NCBI GenBank assembly: GCA_006954465.1
Contig: LVVU01000089.1
Span: forward strand, 1-7,432
Reading direction: 5' to 3'
Origin: Candidatus Methanoprimaticola hominis
GTDB taxonomy: Archaea > Thermoplasmatota > Thermoplasmata > Methanomassiliicoccales > Methanomethylophilaceae
DNA length: 7,432 nt
The notes beneath the pieces are model-generated. The model had not been told where the DNA came from and searched no databases. It worked only from the letters and a program-made list of their open reading frames with translations. Every line of letters starts with the position of its first letter. Position 1 is the first letter of the stretch. The position numbers and the translations under genes were made by a program. Below are positions 1 through 6,085 of the stretch, piece by piece.

Positions 1-663
1 GAGATCCAATACGACATAGACCCCGACGACCTGGCTGCCGTCATGGAGAAGGACCCCGCCATCGTCGACGAGGAGGACGCCCGCAAGTTCCACACCGGAC
101 TGCAGGCGGTCAGCCTCTACAGGCTCAGCCACAGGCTCTGGAACGAGGGTAGGAAGTACGAGGCCAGGGAGGTCAACACCTACGCCCACAGGATCACCGG
201 ATGCGACATACACCCCGGGGCGACCATCGGGAAGAGGTTCTTCATCGACCACGCCACCGGGGTGGTGATCGGCGAGACCGCCATCGTAGGGGACGACGTC
301 ATGATCTACCAGGGCGTCACCCTCGGAGGCGTCTCGACCAACAAGGGCAAGAGGCACCCGACCATCGGCAACCACGTGGTCGTCGGATGCAACGCATCCG
401 TGCTGGGAGACATAACCATCGGGAACAACGTCCGCATCGGAGCCGGTTCCGTCGTCCTGAAGGACGTTCCGGACGACTGCACCGTCGTCGGAGTCCCCGG
501 CACTATCGTGAAGAAGGCCGGGATCAAGTGCAAGGACGACGACCTGATGCACAACGAGCTCCCGGATCCCGAGACCGACAGAATCGCCAGGATGGAATCC
601 GAGATCTGCCTCCTCCGCGCCCAACTGGCCGAGATGCAGAAACTTCTCAAGGACAGAGAGTGA
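1..663 (+). CDS. cysE: Serine O-acetyltransferase, 5'-truncated by window edge
   Basis: Transfers an acetyl group from acetyl-CoA to serine to give O-acetylserine, the first step of cysteine synthesis in the cytoplasm. The frame is open to base 1; the first Met codon is at 43, but the 14 codons before it match the N-terminal helix of short bacterial-type CysE proteins, so the real start probably lies just outside the window. Numbering from Met 43, residues 1-50 form the helical part (HRLW at 30-33), followed by left-handed beta-helix hexapeptide repeats (about 53-155). The catalytic pair is visible as Asp55 in CDIHP and His70 in IDHATG, with the GVTLGG loop at 91-96 and KGKRHPTIG at 101-109. 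The last 25 residues look like a short coiled coil. About 220 residues in total would fit the short CysE class, as in Bacillus. A cysK partner could lie upstream, unseen. Recognition is firm; only the start is unknown. Confidence 0.95.
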   Translation, partial: EIQYDIDPDDLAAVMEKDPAIVDEEDARKFHTGLQAVSLYRLSHRLWNEGRKYEAREVNTYAHRITGCDIHPGATIGKRFFIDHATGVVIGETAIVGDDVMIYQGVTLGGVSTNKGKRHPTIGNHVVVGCNASVLGDITIGNNVRIGAGSVVLKDVPDDCTVVGVPGTIVKKAGIKCKDDDLMHNELPDPETDRIARMESEICLLRAQLAEMQKLLKDRE

Positions 664-669
664 CCCCTG

Positions 670-687
670 CGCCGGCTCCGGCCGGCG
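670..687. terminator. Perfect hairpin between convergent stop codons
   Basis: A 7-bp perfect stem (CGCCGGC / GCCGGCG) closes a four-base TCCG loop. On the + strand RNA this is C(UCCG)G, a member of the very stable UNCG tetraloop family. It begins 7 bases after the cysE stop and ends 15 bases before the apgM stop on the other strand, so it could mark the 3' end of both mRNAs. There is no T-tract after it on either side, so termination is inferred; it may instead protect or define 3' ends. Confidence 0.55.
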
Positions 688-701
688 GCCAGGTCCTCCG
701 A

Positions 702-1937
702 TCAGGAACCGAACTTCTCCGTACGGTTCGCCAGATCCATGCAGATCGGCACTATGTCCATTGCGCGGATCCTCCCGGCGAATCCCTTCGAGCACCCCGT
801 CTCGCTGAACTCCACGGAATCGTCCCTTATGATGTCCTTCGTGTAGAACACGATGGGGACCGGATCGGCGCTGTGGTCTCCCAACGAGCACGGGGTGGAA
901 TGGTCGCAGGTTATGACCACCACGAGGTCCTCGGGCATCTCCGATTTGAACATCCCCACGGCCTCGTCTATCCTCTTGACGATCTCCGCCTTCAGCTTGG
1001 CGTTCCCGTCATGACCGGCGATGTCCGGGGCCTTGATGTTCATCAGTACGAAGTCGTACTCGTCCAGGGCGCTTAGGGCGCTTTCCATCTTCAGAAGCAG
1101 GTCGGAATGGATCGAGCCGTCGCAGTCTCCGGGCAGAGGATACACATCGAGCCCGCAGACCTTGCAGACGCCCTTCACCAATCCGACACCGGCGACGCAT
1201 GCCGCGGTTATGCCGTACTTCTCCGGGAACGGCTCGATGGACGGGCATCCTCCGGCTCCGCGGGGGAGCAGGATGTTGGCAGGCGGCAGTCCCGCCGCGA
1301 TGCGCTTCCTGTTGGTCGTATGGGATTTCAGGACAGCCCGGCTCTGCTCCATGAAAGAGTTGACCACATCCGCAGTGAACCGGGCCTCCTCTGTCCTGGC
1401 GACGCATTCCGATACATGTGTCTCTCTTCCGGGATCGATGTCGGTGACATCCGGAGACAGGCCGTCCCCTCTCAACAACAGGAACGCGCGGTGCTCGGTG
1501 CTGGCCCTGACGATGCATTCGACGCCGTCGATGACCATCCCGTCCACTGCTTCTGCCAGTTCTGTGGTCTCCGGAGCGCATATCCTTCCGGCCCTGCGGT
1601 CCACGACCTCCATGTCCTGGTCCACCGTGGCGAAGTTGCATCTGAAGGCCACGTCCCCGGGCTGCATGTCGAATCCCGCACCCACGGCCTCCGGCCCCCT
1701 GCCCGCATACACCTCCTTGGCATCGTACCCCAGAAGGGCGAGATGGGCGGTGTCGCTACCGGCCCTTATGCCGGGGGCTATGGGGTCGCAGAGTCCCGAA
1801 GATCCGTGCTCGACGAACCAATCGAGATTGGGCGTCCTGACGTACTGCAACGGGGTCATCCCGCGGAGTTCGGAGCAGGCACGGTCGGCCATCCCGTCCA
1901 GGACGATCATCAGGATCTTCTTCTGCGGCTCGGACAT
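702..1937 (-). CDS. apgM: Archaeal 2,3-bisphosphoglycerate-independent phosphoglycerate mutase
   Basis: Interconverts 3- and 2-phosphoglycerate in glycolysis/gluconeogenesis, using two metal ions and a phosphoserine intermediate. At 411 residues it has the usual length of the archaeal ApgM family within the alkaline phosphatase superfamily. Visible family marks: metal-binding Asp14 in VLDGMAD; the catalytic Ser61 in GSDTAHL; the signature YAGRGPEA at 77-84 and the FRCNFATVD block at 98-106; then the metal ligands Asp305 and His309 (PDIAGHDGN), Asp345-His346 (CDHSTP) and His355 (GDHSADPVP). All ligands are intact, so the enzyme should be active. The ATG at 1937 is the only in-frame start before an upstream stop (complement of 1956-1958). 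A TATA-like box about 28 bases upstream suggests a leaderless mRNA. It stands alone, converging on cysE and diverging from the hydrolase gene. Confidence 0.95.
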   Translation of the reverse strand: MSEPQKKILMIVLDGMADRACSELRGMTPLQYVRTPNLDWFVEHGSSGLCDPIAPGIRAGSDTAHLALLGYDAKEVYAGRGPEAVGAGFDMQPGDVAFRCNFATVDQDMEVVDRRAGRICAPETTELAEAVDGMVIDGVECIVRASTEHRAFLLLRGDGLSPDVTDIDPGRETHVSECVARTEEARFTADVVNSFMEQSRAVLKSHTTNRKRIAAGLPPANILLPRGAGGCPSIEPFPEKYGITAACVAGVGLVKGVCKVCGLDVYPLPGDCDGSIHSDLLLKMESALSALDEYDFVLMNIKAPDIAGHDGNAKLKAEIVKRIDEAVGMFKSEMPEDLVVVITCDHSTPCSLGDHSADPVPIVFYTKDIIRDDSVEFSETGCSKGFAGRIRAMDIVPICMDLANRTEKFGS

Positions 1938-1961
1938 GATGGATGTGCAACGGCTTCATGG

Positions 1962-1969
1962 TAGATAAT
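1962..1969 (-). promoter_or_regulatory. TATA-like box for apgM
   Basis: On the - strand this reads ATTATCTA, an AT-rich island in GC-rich surroundings. Its centre is about 28 bases upstream of the apgM ATG at 1937. Archaeal TATA boxes centre near -26/-27, so transcription would start at or near the A of the ATG, giving a leaderless mRNA. This agrees with the absence of a Shine-Dalgarno motif before that start. Confidence 0.5.
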
Positions 1970-1993
1970 CTGGACTGCGGGGACGTGGCATCG

Positions 1994-2000
1994 TTTTTAT
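1994..2000 (+). promoter_or_regulatory. TATA-like box deciding the hydrolase start
   Basis: TTTTTAT on the + strand is centred 27 bases before the ATG at 2024. This is the spacing expected for a leaderless archaeal transcript, and it argues for 2024 rather than the upstream in-frame ATGs at 1943 and 1958, which would precede the promoter. Its complement (ATAAAAA) could also serve apgM with a roughly 33-base leader. Confidence 0.5.
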
Positions 2001-2023
2001 CATCGATACGGGATTGCCGGGGC

Positions 2024-2860
2024 ATGTTCGCCGAGGCCGATGGCGCCAGGATATGCTTCGATTCCGCTGGGACGGGAGAACCTGTCGTTATGATCGGAGG
2101 ATTCGCCGCCGGACGCGGCTACTGGTCCAAGGCTCCGGAATGCCTTCCCGGATACCGCATCATCACGCTCGACAACAGAGGGGTCGGCGATACGGAGTAT
2201 TCAGGGCGGTTCTCCATGTCGGACATGGCGGACGATGTCATCGCCGTCCTGGATGCCCTCGGATTGGAGAAGGCCCATATCGTCGGATGGTCCATGGGAT
2301 CCCTCATAGCGAGGAACCTCGCATCGAGGCATCCCGACAGGTTGATCGACCTGACCCTCATCGGAACCTATCTCGACAGACCCGCCAGATCCCAGTACGT
2401 CCTGGACAAGACGCTCGGTTCGGTCCTCGACGGGGAGATCCCTCTGAAGGTCCTCTACATGGCCATCAACACGTTCTGCTTCACCGAGGAATCGTTCAAG
2501 AGGTTCGAAGCCGCCGGACGCGATCCCCCTCTTCCGAAGGATCCGGACGATCCGATGAAGCTCATGCATCAGCTGATGGCCATCGATGTCAGCGACAGGG
2601 AGAGGCACGAACCGGACATCCATGTCCCCACCCTCGTCATACACGGGGACGAGGACATAATGGTCCCCTGCTACGAGGGAAGGAAGGTTTCCGACCTCAT
2701 CCCCGACAGCAGGTTCCTCCTGCTGAAGGGACAGGGGCACGGCATACCCGTCAAGGCGTACGCCGAGAGCCTCCTGGAGTTCATATCGGAGCATCCGATC
2801 GCTGGGCGACGACGTCCTTGCGGACGGCCTCGATCCTCTCCGCGATATCCTTGCGGATGA
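2024..2860 (+). CDS. Alpha/beta hydrolase fold protein
   Basis: A soluble serine hydrolase of unknown substrate, 278 residues from the chosen start. The core fold begins at once (ARICFDSAGTGEPVVMIGG, 8-26), with an oxyanion-region motif around GGFAAG (25-30) and the LDNRGVGDT block (49-57). The nucleophile elbow is GWSMG with Ser90, the acid is probably Asp211 in HGDEDIMVP, and the base is His239 in GQGHG, so the triad is complete. A cap region lies at about 120-195. In-frame ATGs at 1943 and 1958 are rejected because they add sequence unlike the family and precede the TATA-like box. From about residue 253 the gene runs antisense through the end of the next gene; the last 19 residues (Arg/Pro/Cys-rich) look like chance read-through rather than part of the fold. 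Esterase, peptidase or haloperoxidase-like activity cannot be told apart by eye. Confidence 0.88.
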   Translation: MFAEADGARICFDSAGTGEPVVMIGGFAAGRGYWSKAPECLPGYRIITLDNRGVGDTEYSGRFSMSDMADDVIAVLDALGLEKAHIVGWSMGSLIARNLASRHPDRLIDLTLIGTYLDRPARSQYVLDKTLGSVLDGEIPLKVLYMAINTFCFTEESFKRFEAAGRDPPLPKDPDDPMKLMHQLMAIDVSDRERHEPDIHVPTLVIHGDEDIMVPCYEGRKVSDLIPDSRFLLLKGQGHGIPVKAYAESLLEFISEHPIAGRRRPCGRPRSSPRYPCG

Positions 2861-3320
2861 CGCGGGAGCAGGGCCATGAATCGTCCATGTACGAGATCAG
2901 GTCCATGATATCGGCGTCGGGATTCGTGAGCGCCAGATAGACGCGGCTCATGAACATCGAGACCGCGTAAGGGAAATCGTCGCAGATCTGGGGCCTGTCC
3001 TTCCATATCCTGCACCTGTTGTCCTCGCCGAGGAAGGCGCAGGGATCGGTCTTCTTGAACAGGAACCTGCCGTCGTCCGTCCTCACCAGGTAATCCCTCA
3101 TGAAATCGTAGATAGGGATGCCTGCGGCGGAGGAGACACGGTCGATCTCGTCGGGCCTGACGATGATATGGGGCTGGTGGCAGCACCTGCCGCACATCTC
3201 GCAGGGGAAGTCCTTGCGATAGGACATGCAGACGTCGTAGGCGATGTCCAGGTTGTGCTCCATCTCGGGGCTGATGCTTCCCAGCCCCTCGAGGACGTAC
3301 TTCCCGCGGTATACCGTCAT
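2781..3320 (-). CDS. YkgJ-family cysteine-cluster protein (zinc/iron-chelating domain)
   Basis: A 179-residue protein of the family annotated as a putative zinc- or iron-chelating domain; the biochemical role is not established. The defining cysteines are all present: Cys40, 43, 46 and 47 in a CxxCxxCC arrangement (PCEMCGRCC), then Cys94, Cys103 and Cys113 in the segment DPCAFLGEDNRCRIW and QICDDFP. RPDEIDR (55-61) and RPQICDDFP (109-117) are typical family blocks. The start is set at 3320 because the sequence further upstream in this frame is Arg-rich noise that lies under the preceding gene. The ATG overlaps the stop of the zinc-ribbon gene by one base (TGATG), which implies translational coupling. 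Its 3' end overlaps the convergent hydrolase gene by 80 bp. The partner protein or substrate is unknown. Confidence 0.85.
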   Translation of the reverse strand: MTVYRGKYVLEGLGSISPEMEHNLDIAYDVCMSYRKDFPCEMCGRCCHQPHIIVRPDEIDRVSSAAGIPIYDFMRDYLVRTDDGRFLFKKTDPCAFLGEDNRCRIWKDRPQICDDFPYAVSMFMSRVYLALTNPDADIMDLISYMDDSWPCSRVIRKDIAERIEAVRKDVVAQRSDAPI

Positions 3321-3673
3321 CAGAGCGCCCCGACAGCACCGGAGAATCCGACGATGAATCCGACGACTCCGAGCATGAGTCCTGCGGCGGAGAGGTAGAA
3401 GCCGTTCTTCGAACCGGATTCCATCAGCTTGCACATGCTCACCGAGTACCCTCCGAGGACCATCGCCACGGCTCCGACGCCGGCGGCCACGAGGGAGGCG
3501 TTGTCGAGGAAGCAGCAGATCACCGCTGCGAGACCGAGGATGACGGTGAAGCCCGCGAGCTCCATGGTGTTGCGCATCTTGTCCGGCCTGAACTTCATAT
3601 CCATCCTCCAATCGCAGTTCTCGCAGAACAGCGTCTCGGGAGGGTTTTCTGTACCGCAGCGTGGGCACTTCAT
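3320..3673 (-). CDS. Small zinc-ribbon membrane protein
   Basis: A 117-residue protein with an N-terminal zinc ribbon of two CxxC knuckles (Cys3-Cys6 in MKCPRCG and Cys17-Cys20 in FCENC), then a short basic linker (about 22-36) and three hydrophobic stretches that look like membrane helices at about 39-56, 60-80 and 92-114. This is a common archaeal architecture with no assigned function; the ribbon would lie in the cytoplasm by the positive-inside rule, which is an inference. It starts 10 bases after the methyltransferase stop and overlaps the next start by one base, so it is the middle gene of a three-gene cluster. No clear Shine-Dalgarno motif precedes it. Both ends of the cluster product list carry metal-binding cysteines (this protein and the YkgJ-type one), but a joint role is speculation. 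Confidence 0.8.
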   Translation of the reverse strand: MKCPRCGTENPPETLFCENCDWRMDMKFRPDKMRNTMELAGFTVILGLAAVICCFLDNASLVAAGVGAVAMVLGGYSVSMCKLMESGSKNGFYLSAAGLMLGVVGFIVGFSGAVGAL

Positions 3674-3683
3674 GGATGCGGGA

Positions 3684-4283
3684 TTACTGCCCCGGGTTCT
3701 TATCGTTTTCCCGGAGCAGGAGCTCTGCCCTGCATCTCACGGATCCGAAGCGGGTGCGGCTCTCCACGGTCTCGCATGAGACTGCCGAGAATCCGTCGAA
3801 GAACGCGAGGATGTCCTCCGGGCTCCGGTGGATGTAGACGATGTCCGAATCCGCTCTGGACCCATCTCTCATATCCCCCGGGGCGAAATCGCGGATGAAC
3901 AGGTACCCTCCGGGCTTCAGGATGCGGCGGATCTCCGAGACCGCCCGTTGCATATCGTCATCCGTGATGTGCTCCAGAACGTGGACGGCCACGGCGTAAT
4001 CGAAGGACGAATCCGGATACGGGAGGGATAGCACGCTCCCCTCCAGGAACATCCCGGAACCGAAGCGGTCCGTGCAGATGGATACCGCCTCGCAGGAGAT
4101 GTCCGTGCCGGAGACCTCGTATCCCATGTCGATGAGCGTGGAAGTGCTCTTGCCGCTGCCGCATCCTATGTCCAGCGCCCTTCCCCTTCCATTCAAGGGG
4201 TCGGGCATGACGCAGTTGCCCCTCCATGCACGGCCGTTGCCCCGATAGAACGAATCCCAAGCCTCGGTCTGATCGTCCTTCAC
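3684..4283 (-). CDS. Class I SAM-dependent methyltransferase (GTG start)
   Basis: A 199-residue Rossmann-fold methyltransferase of the UbiE/type 11 group; the methyl acceptor is unknown. Motif I, the SAM-binding glycine loop, is LDIGCGSG at 37-44; the acidic residue after strand 2 is Asp61 in GTDIS; the motif IV region is FDYAVAVHVLEH (94-105); and the post-motif LKPGGYLFIRDF is at 122-133. The frame closes at an in-frame TAA at 4290-4292 (complement), and the first usable start after it is GTG at 4283. A TATA-like box lies about 28 bases upstream, so a leaderless GTG-initiated mRNA is likely. It is the first gene of a cluster with the zinc-ribbon membrane protein and the YkgJ-type protein. 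It stops at TAA, the only non-TGA stop among the nine genes. Confidence 0.87.
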   Translation of the reverse strand: MKDDQTEAWDSFYRGNGRAWRGNCVMPDPLNGRGRALDIGCGSGKSTSTLIDMGYEVSGTDISCEAVSICTDRFGSGMFLEGSVLSLPYPDSSFDYAVAVHVLEHITDDDMQRAVSEIRRILKPGGYLFIRDFAPGDMRDGSRADSDIVYIHRSPEDILAFFDGFSAVSCETVESRTRFGSVRCRAELLLRENDKNPGQ

Positions 4284-4307
4284 AGGGGCTTAATCCCATG
4301 TAATCTA

Positions 4308-4315
4308 ATTTATAT
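4308..4315. promoter_or_regulatory. Shared AT-rich box in divergent promoter
   Basis: The only strongly AT-rich block in the 73-bp gap between the divergent methyltransferase and ligase genes. Read on the - strand it is ATATAAAT, centred about 28 bases from the GTG at 4283, fitting a leaderless start. Read on the + strand it is ATTTATAT, which would place the start of transcription near 4338 and give the ligase mRNA a leader of about 18 bases. One near-symmetric box may therefore drive both operons, and firing in one direction could exclude the other. Confidence 0.5.
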
Positions 4316-4356
4316 CCCACGGGTTTACACGGGCATCATACTGGTGCAGGGGTAAT

Positions 4357-5655
4357 ATGTACTGGAATCCGAGAATCGAATGCATGCCCACCGAGGAGCT
4401 CAAGAAGCTCCAGTACCGCGAATTGAAAGAGCTGGTCTACAAGCTGTACTCCTTCAACAGGTTCTACCACGACCGCATGGTGCAGCAGGGAGTGCCCCCG
4501 GATGACATCAACAGCCTGGAGGACATCCGCAAGCTGCCCTTCATGTACAAGCAGGACCTGCGCGACAACTATCCTGACAAGATGTTCACCGTTCCGAAGA
4601 ACGAGGTCGTGAGATACCACGTCTCCTCCGGAACGACCGGGAAGCCCACCCTGGTCGGCTACACCCAGAACGACCTCGGCTACTGGACCGACGCCCTGGC
4701 CCGCTCGCTCACATCCATCGGCATCGGACCCGGCGATGTCCTCCAGGTGTCCTACGGATACGGCCTGTTCACCGGAGGCCTCGGGCTCCACTACGGCGGA
4801 GAGGCGGTGGGAGCCACCGTCCTCCCGTCCAGCACAGGGAACACGCAGAGGCAGGTCGAGCTCATCCAGGACCTAGGCGTCACCGCGATCGCCTGCACCC
4901 CGTCGTTCCTGATCCATCTCGGAGAGGTCGCCCAGTCCATGGGCGTCGACCTCCGCAGGGACACGAAGCTCAGAAAGGCCGTCCTCGGAGCGGAGCCCTG
5001 GTCGGAGAGCATGCGCACCCACATCCAGAACGATCTGGGGATCGATGCCTACGACATCTACGGGACCTCCGAGATGGCCGGACCCATGTTCACCGAATGC
5101 CATGAGAAGAACGGCATCCACGTCAGCAGCGACATCATGTACGTGGAGATCATCGACCCCGAGACCGGGGAGCCCGTCGAGAAGGGTGACAAGGGGGAGA
5201 TGGTCGTCACCATGCTGAAGAAGGAGGCCATGCCCATGATCCGCTACAGGGTCAGGGACATCACCTGCCTCATGGAGGACGAGTGCGCCTGCGGAAGGAC
5301 CTCGCCGCGTATCGGCAGGATCTCCGGAAGGAGCGACGACATGCTGATCGTCCGCGGCATCAACGTGTTCCCGTCCCAGGTGGAGTACACCCTCATGCGC
5401 ATCCCCGAGGTCGGCAACCAGTACATGATCTACGTCTCCAGGGAGGGCTCCCTCGACGAGATGACAGTGCAGGTCGAGATCAACGAGGAGTCCTTCAGCG
5501 ACAAGGTGGAGGACATGCAGCTCCTGAAGGCCAGGATCGAGAGCGAACTGAAGAAGTACCTCAACATCTATGTCAAGGTGGAGTTGAAGGGCCCCGGCGA
5601 GCTCCCGAGATTCGAGGGCAAGGCCAAGAGGGTCATCGATACGAGGAGGATCTGA
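4357..5655 (+). CDS. paaK: Phenylacetate-CoA ligase (aryl acid AMP-forming ligase)
   Basis: Activates phenylacetate or a related aryl acid with ATP to an acyl-adenylate and then to the CoA thioester. The 432 residues match the family. ANL-superfamily motifs are intact: the phosphate loop SSGTTGKP at 90-97, the YGTSE motif at 235-239, the RYRVRD block with Asp301, the hinge region GRSDDMLIVRGINVFPSQVE at 324-343, and the C-terminal lysine in EGKAKRVID (Lys422 or Lys424). A PaaK-typical Cys cluster is present (Cys304, 310, 312 in CLMEDECACGRT). In methanogens such ligases accompany indolepyruvate oxidoreductase and reuse arylacetates for aromatic amino acids; that partner is not in this window. 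First gene of a three-gene operon: the next start follows its stop after one base. A weak AGGGGT sits just before the ATG. The exact substrate cannot be read from the sequence. Confidence 0.92.
   Translation: MYWNPRIECMPTEELKKLQYRELKELVYKLYSFNRFYHDRMVQQGVPPDDINSLEDIRKLPFMYKQDLRDNYPDKMFTVPKNEVVRYHVSSGTTGKPTLVGYTQNDLGYWTDALARSLTSIGIGPGDVLQVSYGYGLFTGGLGLHYGGEAVGATVLPSSTGNTQRQVELIQDLGVTAIACTPSFLIHLGEVAQSMGVDLRRDTKLRKAVLGAEPWSESMRTHIQNDLGIDAYDIYGTSEMAGPMFTECHEKNGIHVSSDIMYVEIIDPETGEPVEKGDKGEMVVTMLKKEAMPMIRYRVRDITCLMEDECACGRTSPRIGRISGRSDDMLIVRGINVFPSQVEYTLMRIPEVGNQYMIYVSREGSLDEMTVQVEINEESFSDKVEDMQLLKARIESELKKYLNIYVKVELKGPGELPRFEGKAKRVIDTRRI
5643..5649 (+). promoter_or_regulatory. Shine-Dalgarno site for the ACT gene
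   Basis: GAGGAGG inside the last codons of the ligase gene, 7 bases before the ATG at 5657. It is a strong match to the anti-Shine-Dalgarno sequence. It supports that start and contrasts with the SD-less, probably leaderless first genes of the neighbouring transcription units. Confidence 0.7.
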
Positions 5656-5656
5656 A

Positions 5657-6085
5657 ATGATAGACGACAAGATAATCACGCAGCTCTCGATCTTCGTCAA
5701 CAACGAGCCCGGCCGTCTCGCGACGATCAACAGGATCATCAAGGACACCGGCGTGAAGGTCAGGGCGTTCAACCTGGCGGAATCCGCCGAATTCGGTATC
5801 CTCAGAGCGATAGTCGAGGATCCGGACCACTCGTACGAGAAGCTCAAGGAGAAGGGGATTATCGTCCGCAAGACGGACATCATAGCGATCTCCGTCCAGG
5901 ATGCTCCGGATTCCTTCTTCCAGGCCGCCGAGGTCCTCGGGAAGAACGGCATCAACATCGAATACGGCTACTACTACTCCGGCATGGCCGGAGGCATCCT
6001 GTTCATCCGCGTCGACGACACGCCCAAGGCGGTCGAGATCCTGGAGAAGGCCGGAGTGAGGCTGCTCGACGACGGAGAGATCTGA
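5657..6085 (+). CDS. Tandem ACT-domain amino-acid-binding protein
   Basis: A 142-residue protein made of two ACT domains (about 6-68 and 72-140) and no catalytic domain. ACT domains bind small ligands, mostly amino acids, at dimer interfaces and regulate enzymes or act as sensors. The first repeat opens with QLSIFVNNEPGRLATINRII, the classic ACT strand-turn-helix with the Gly at the ligand-binding turn (EPGRL); the second has a degenerate turn (DAPDSFFQAAEVLGKNGINI) and continues with YGYYYSGMAGGILFIRVDD. Stand-alone tandem-ACT proteins are often encoded next to paaK in archaea and anaerobes, which suggests control of the ligase or sensing of an aromatic amino acid or aryl acid; this is inferred from context. 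It starts one base after the ligase stop with a good Shine-Dalgarno site, and its stop abuts the next ATG directly. Confidence 0.88.
   Translation: MIDDKIITQLSIFVNNEPGRLATINRIIKDTGVKVRAFNLAESAEFGILRAIVEDPDHSYEKLKEKGIIVRKTDIIAISVQDAPDSFFQAAEVLGKNGINIEYGYYYSGMAGGILFIRVDDTPKAVEILEKAGVRLLDDGEI
6074..6077 (+). promoter_or_regulatory. Shine-Dalgarno site for the SelB-like gene
   Basis: GGAG lies 8 bases before the ATG at 6086, inside the end of the ACT gene. The junction resembles the previous one: both run from a purine-rich SD through GATCTGA (stop included) into ATG. It supports the 6086 start and tight translational coupling. Confidence 0.55.

Noticed and set aside
201..1076. 291-codon Arg-rich frame on the + strand
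   Set aside because: Out of frame with cysE and then antisense to apgM; it crosses the intergenic hairpin and has no coherent fold.
1021..1968. 315-codon open frame on the + strand
   Set aside because: Antisense to apgM, which keeps every catalytic residue; the product is Ser/Pro/Thr-rich with no domain.
1943..2023. Longer N-terminus of the alpha/beta hydrolase from 1943 or 1958
   Set aside because: It would begin before the TATA-like box at 1994-2000 and adds residues that do not belong to the fold.
3321..3668. N-terminal extension of the YkgJ-type protein to 3668
   Set aside because: The extra 116 residues are Arg/Gly-rich and lie out of frame under the zinc-ribbon membrane protein gene; the ATG at 3320 gives a normal-length family member.
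4873..5958. 361-codon open frame on the - strand
   Set aside because: Antisense to the ligase and ACT genes, whose motifs are intact; the product is repetitive Leu/Asp/His/Val-rich sequence.
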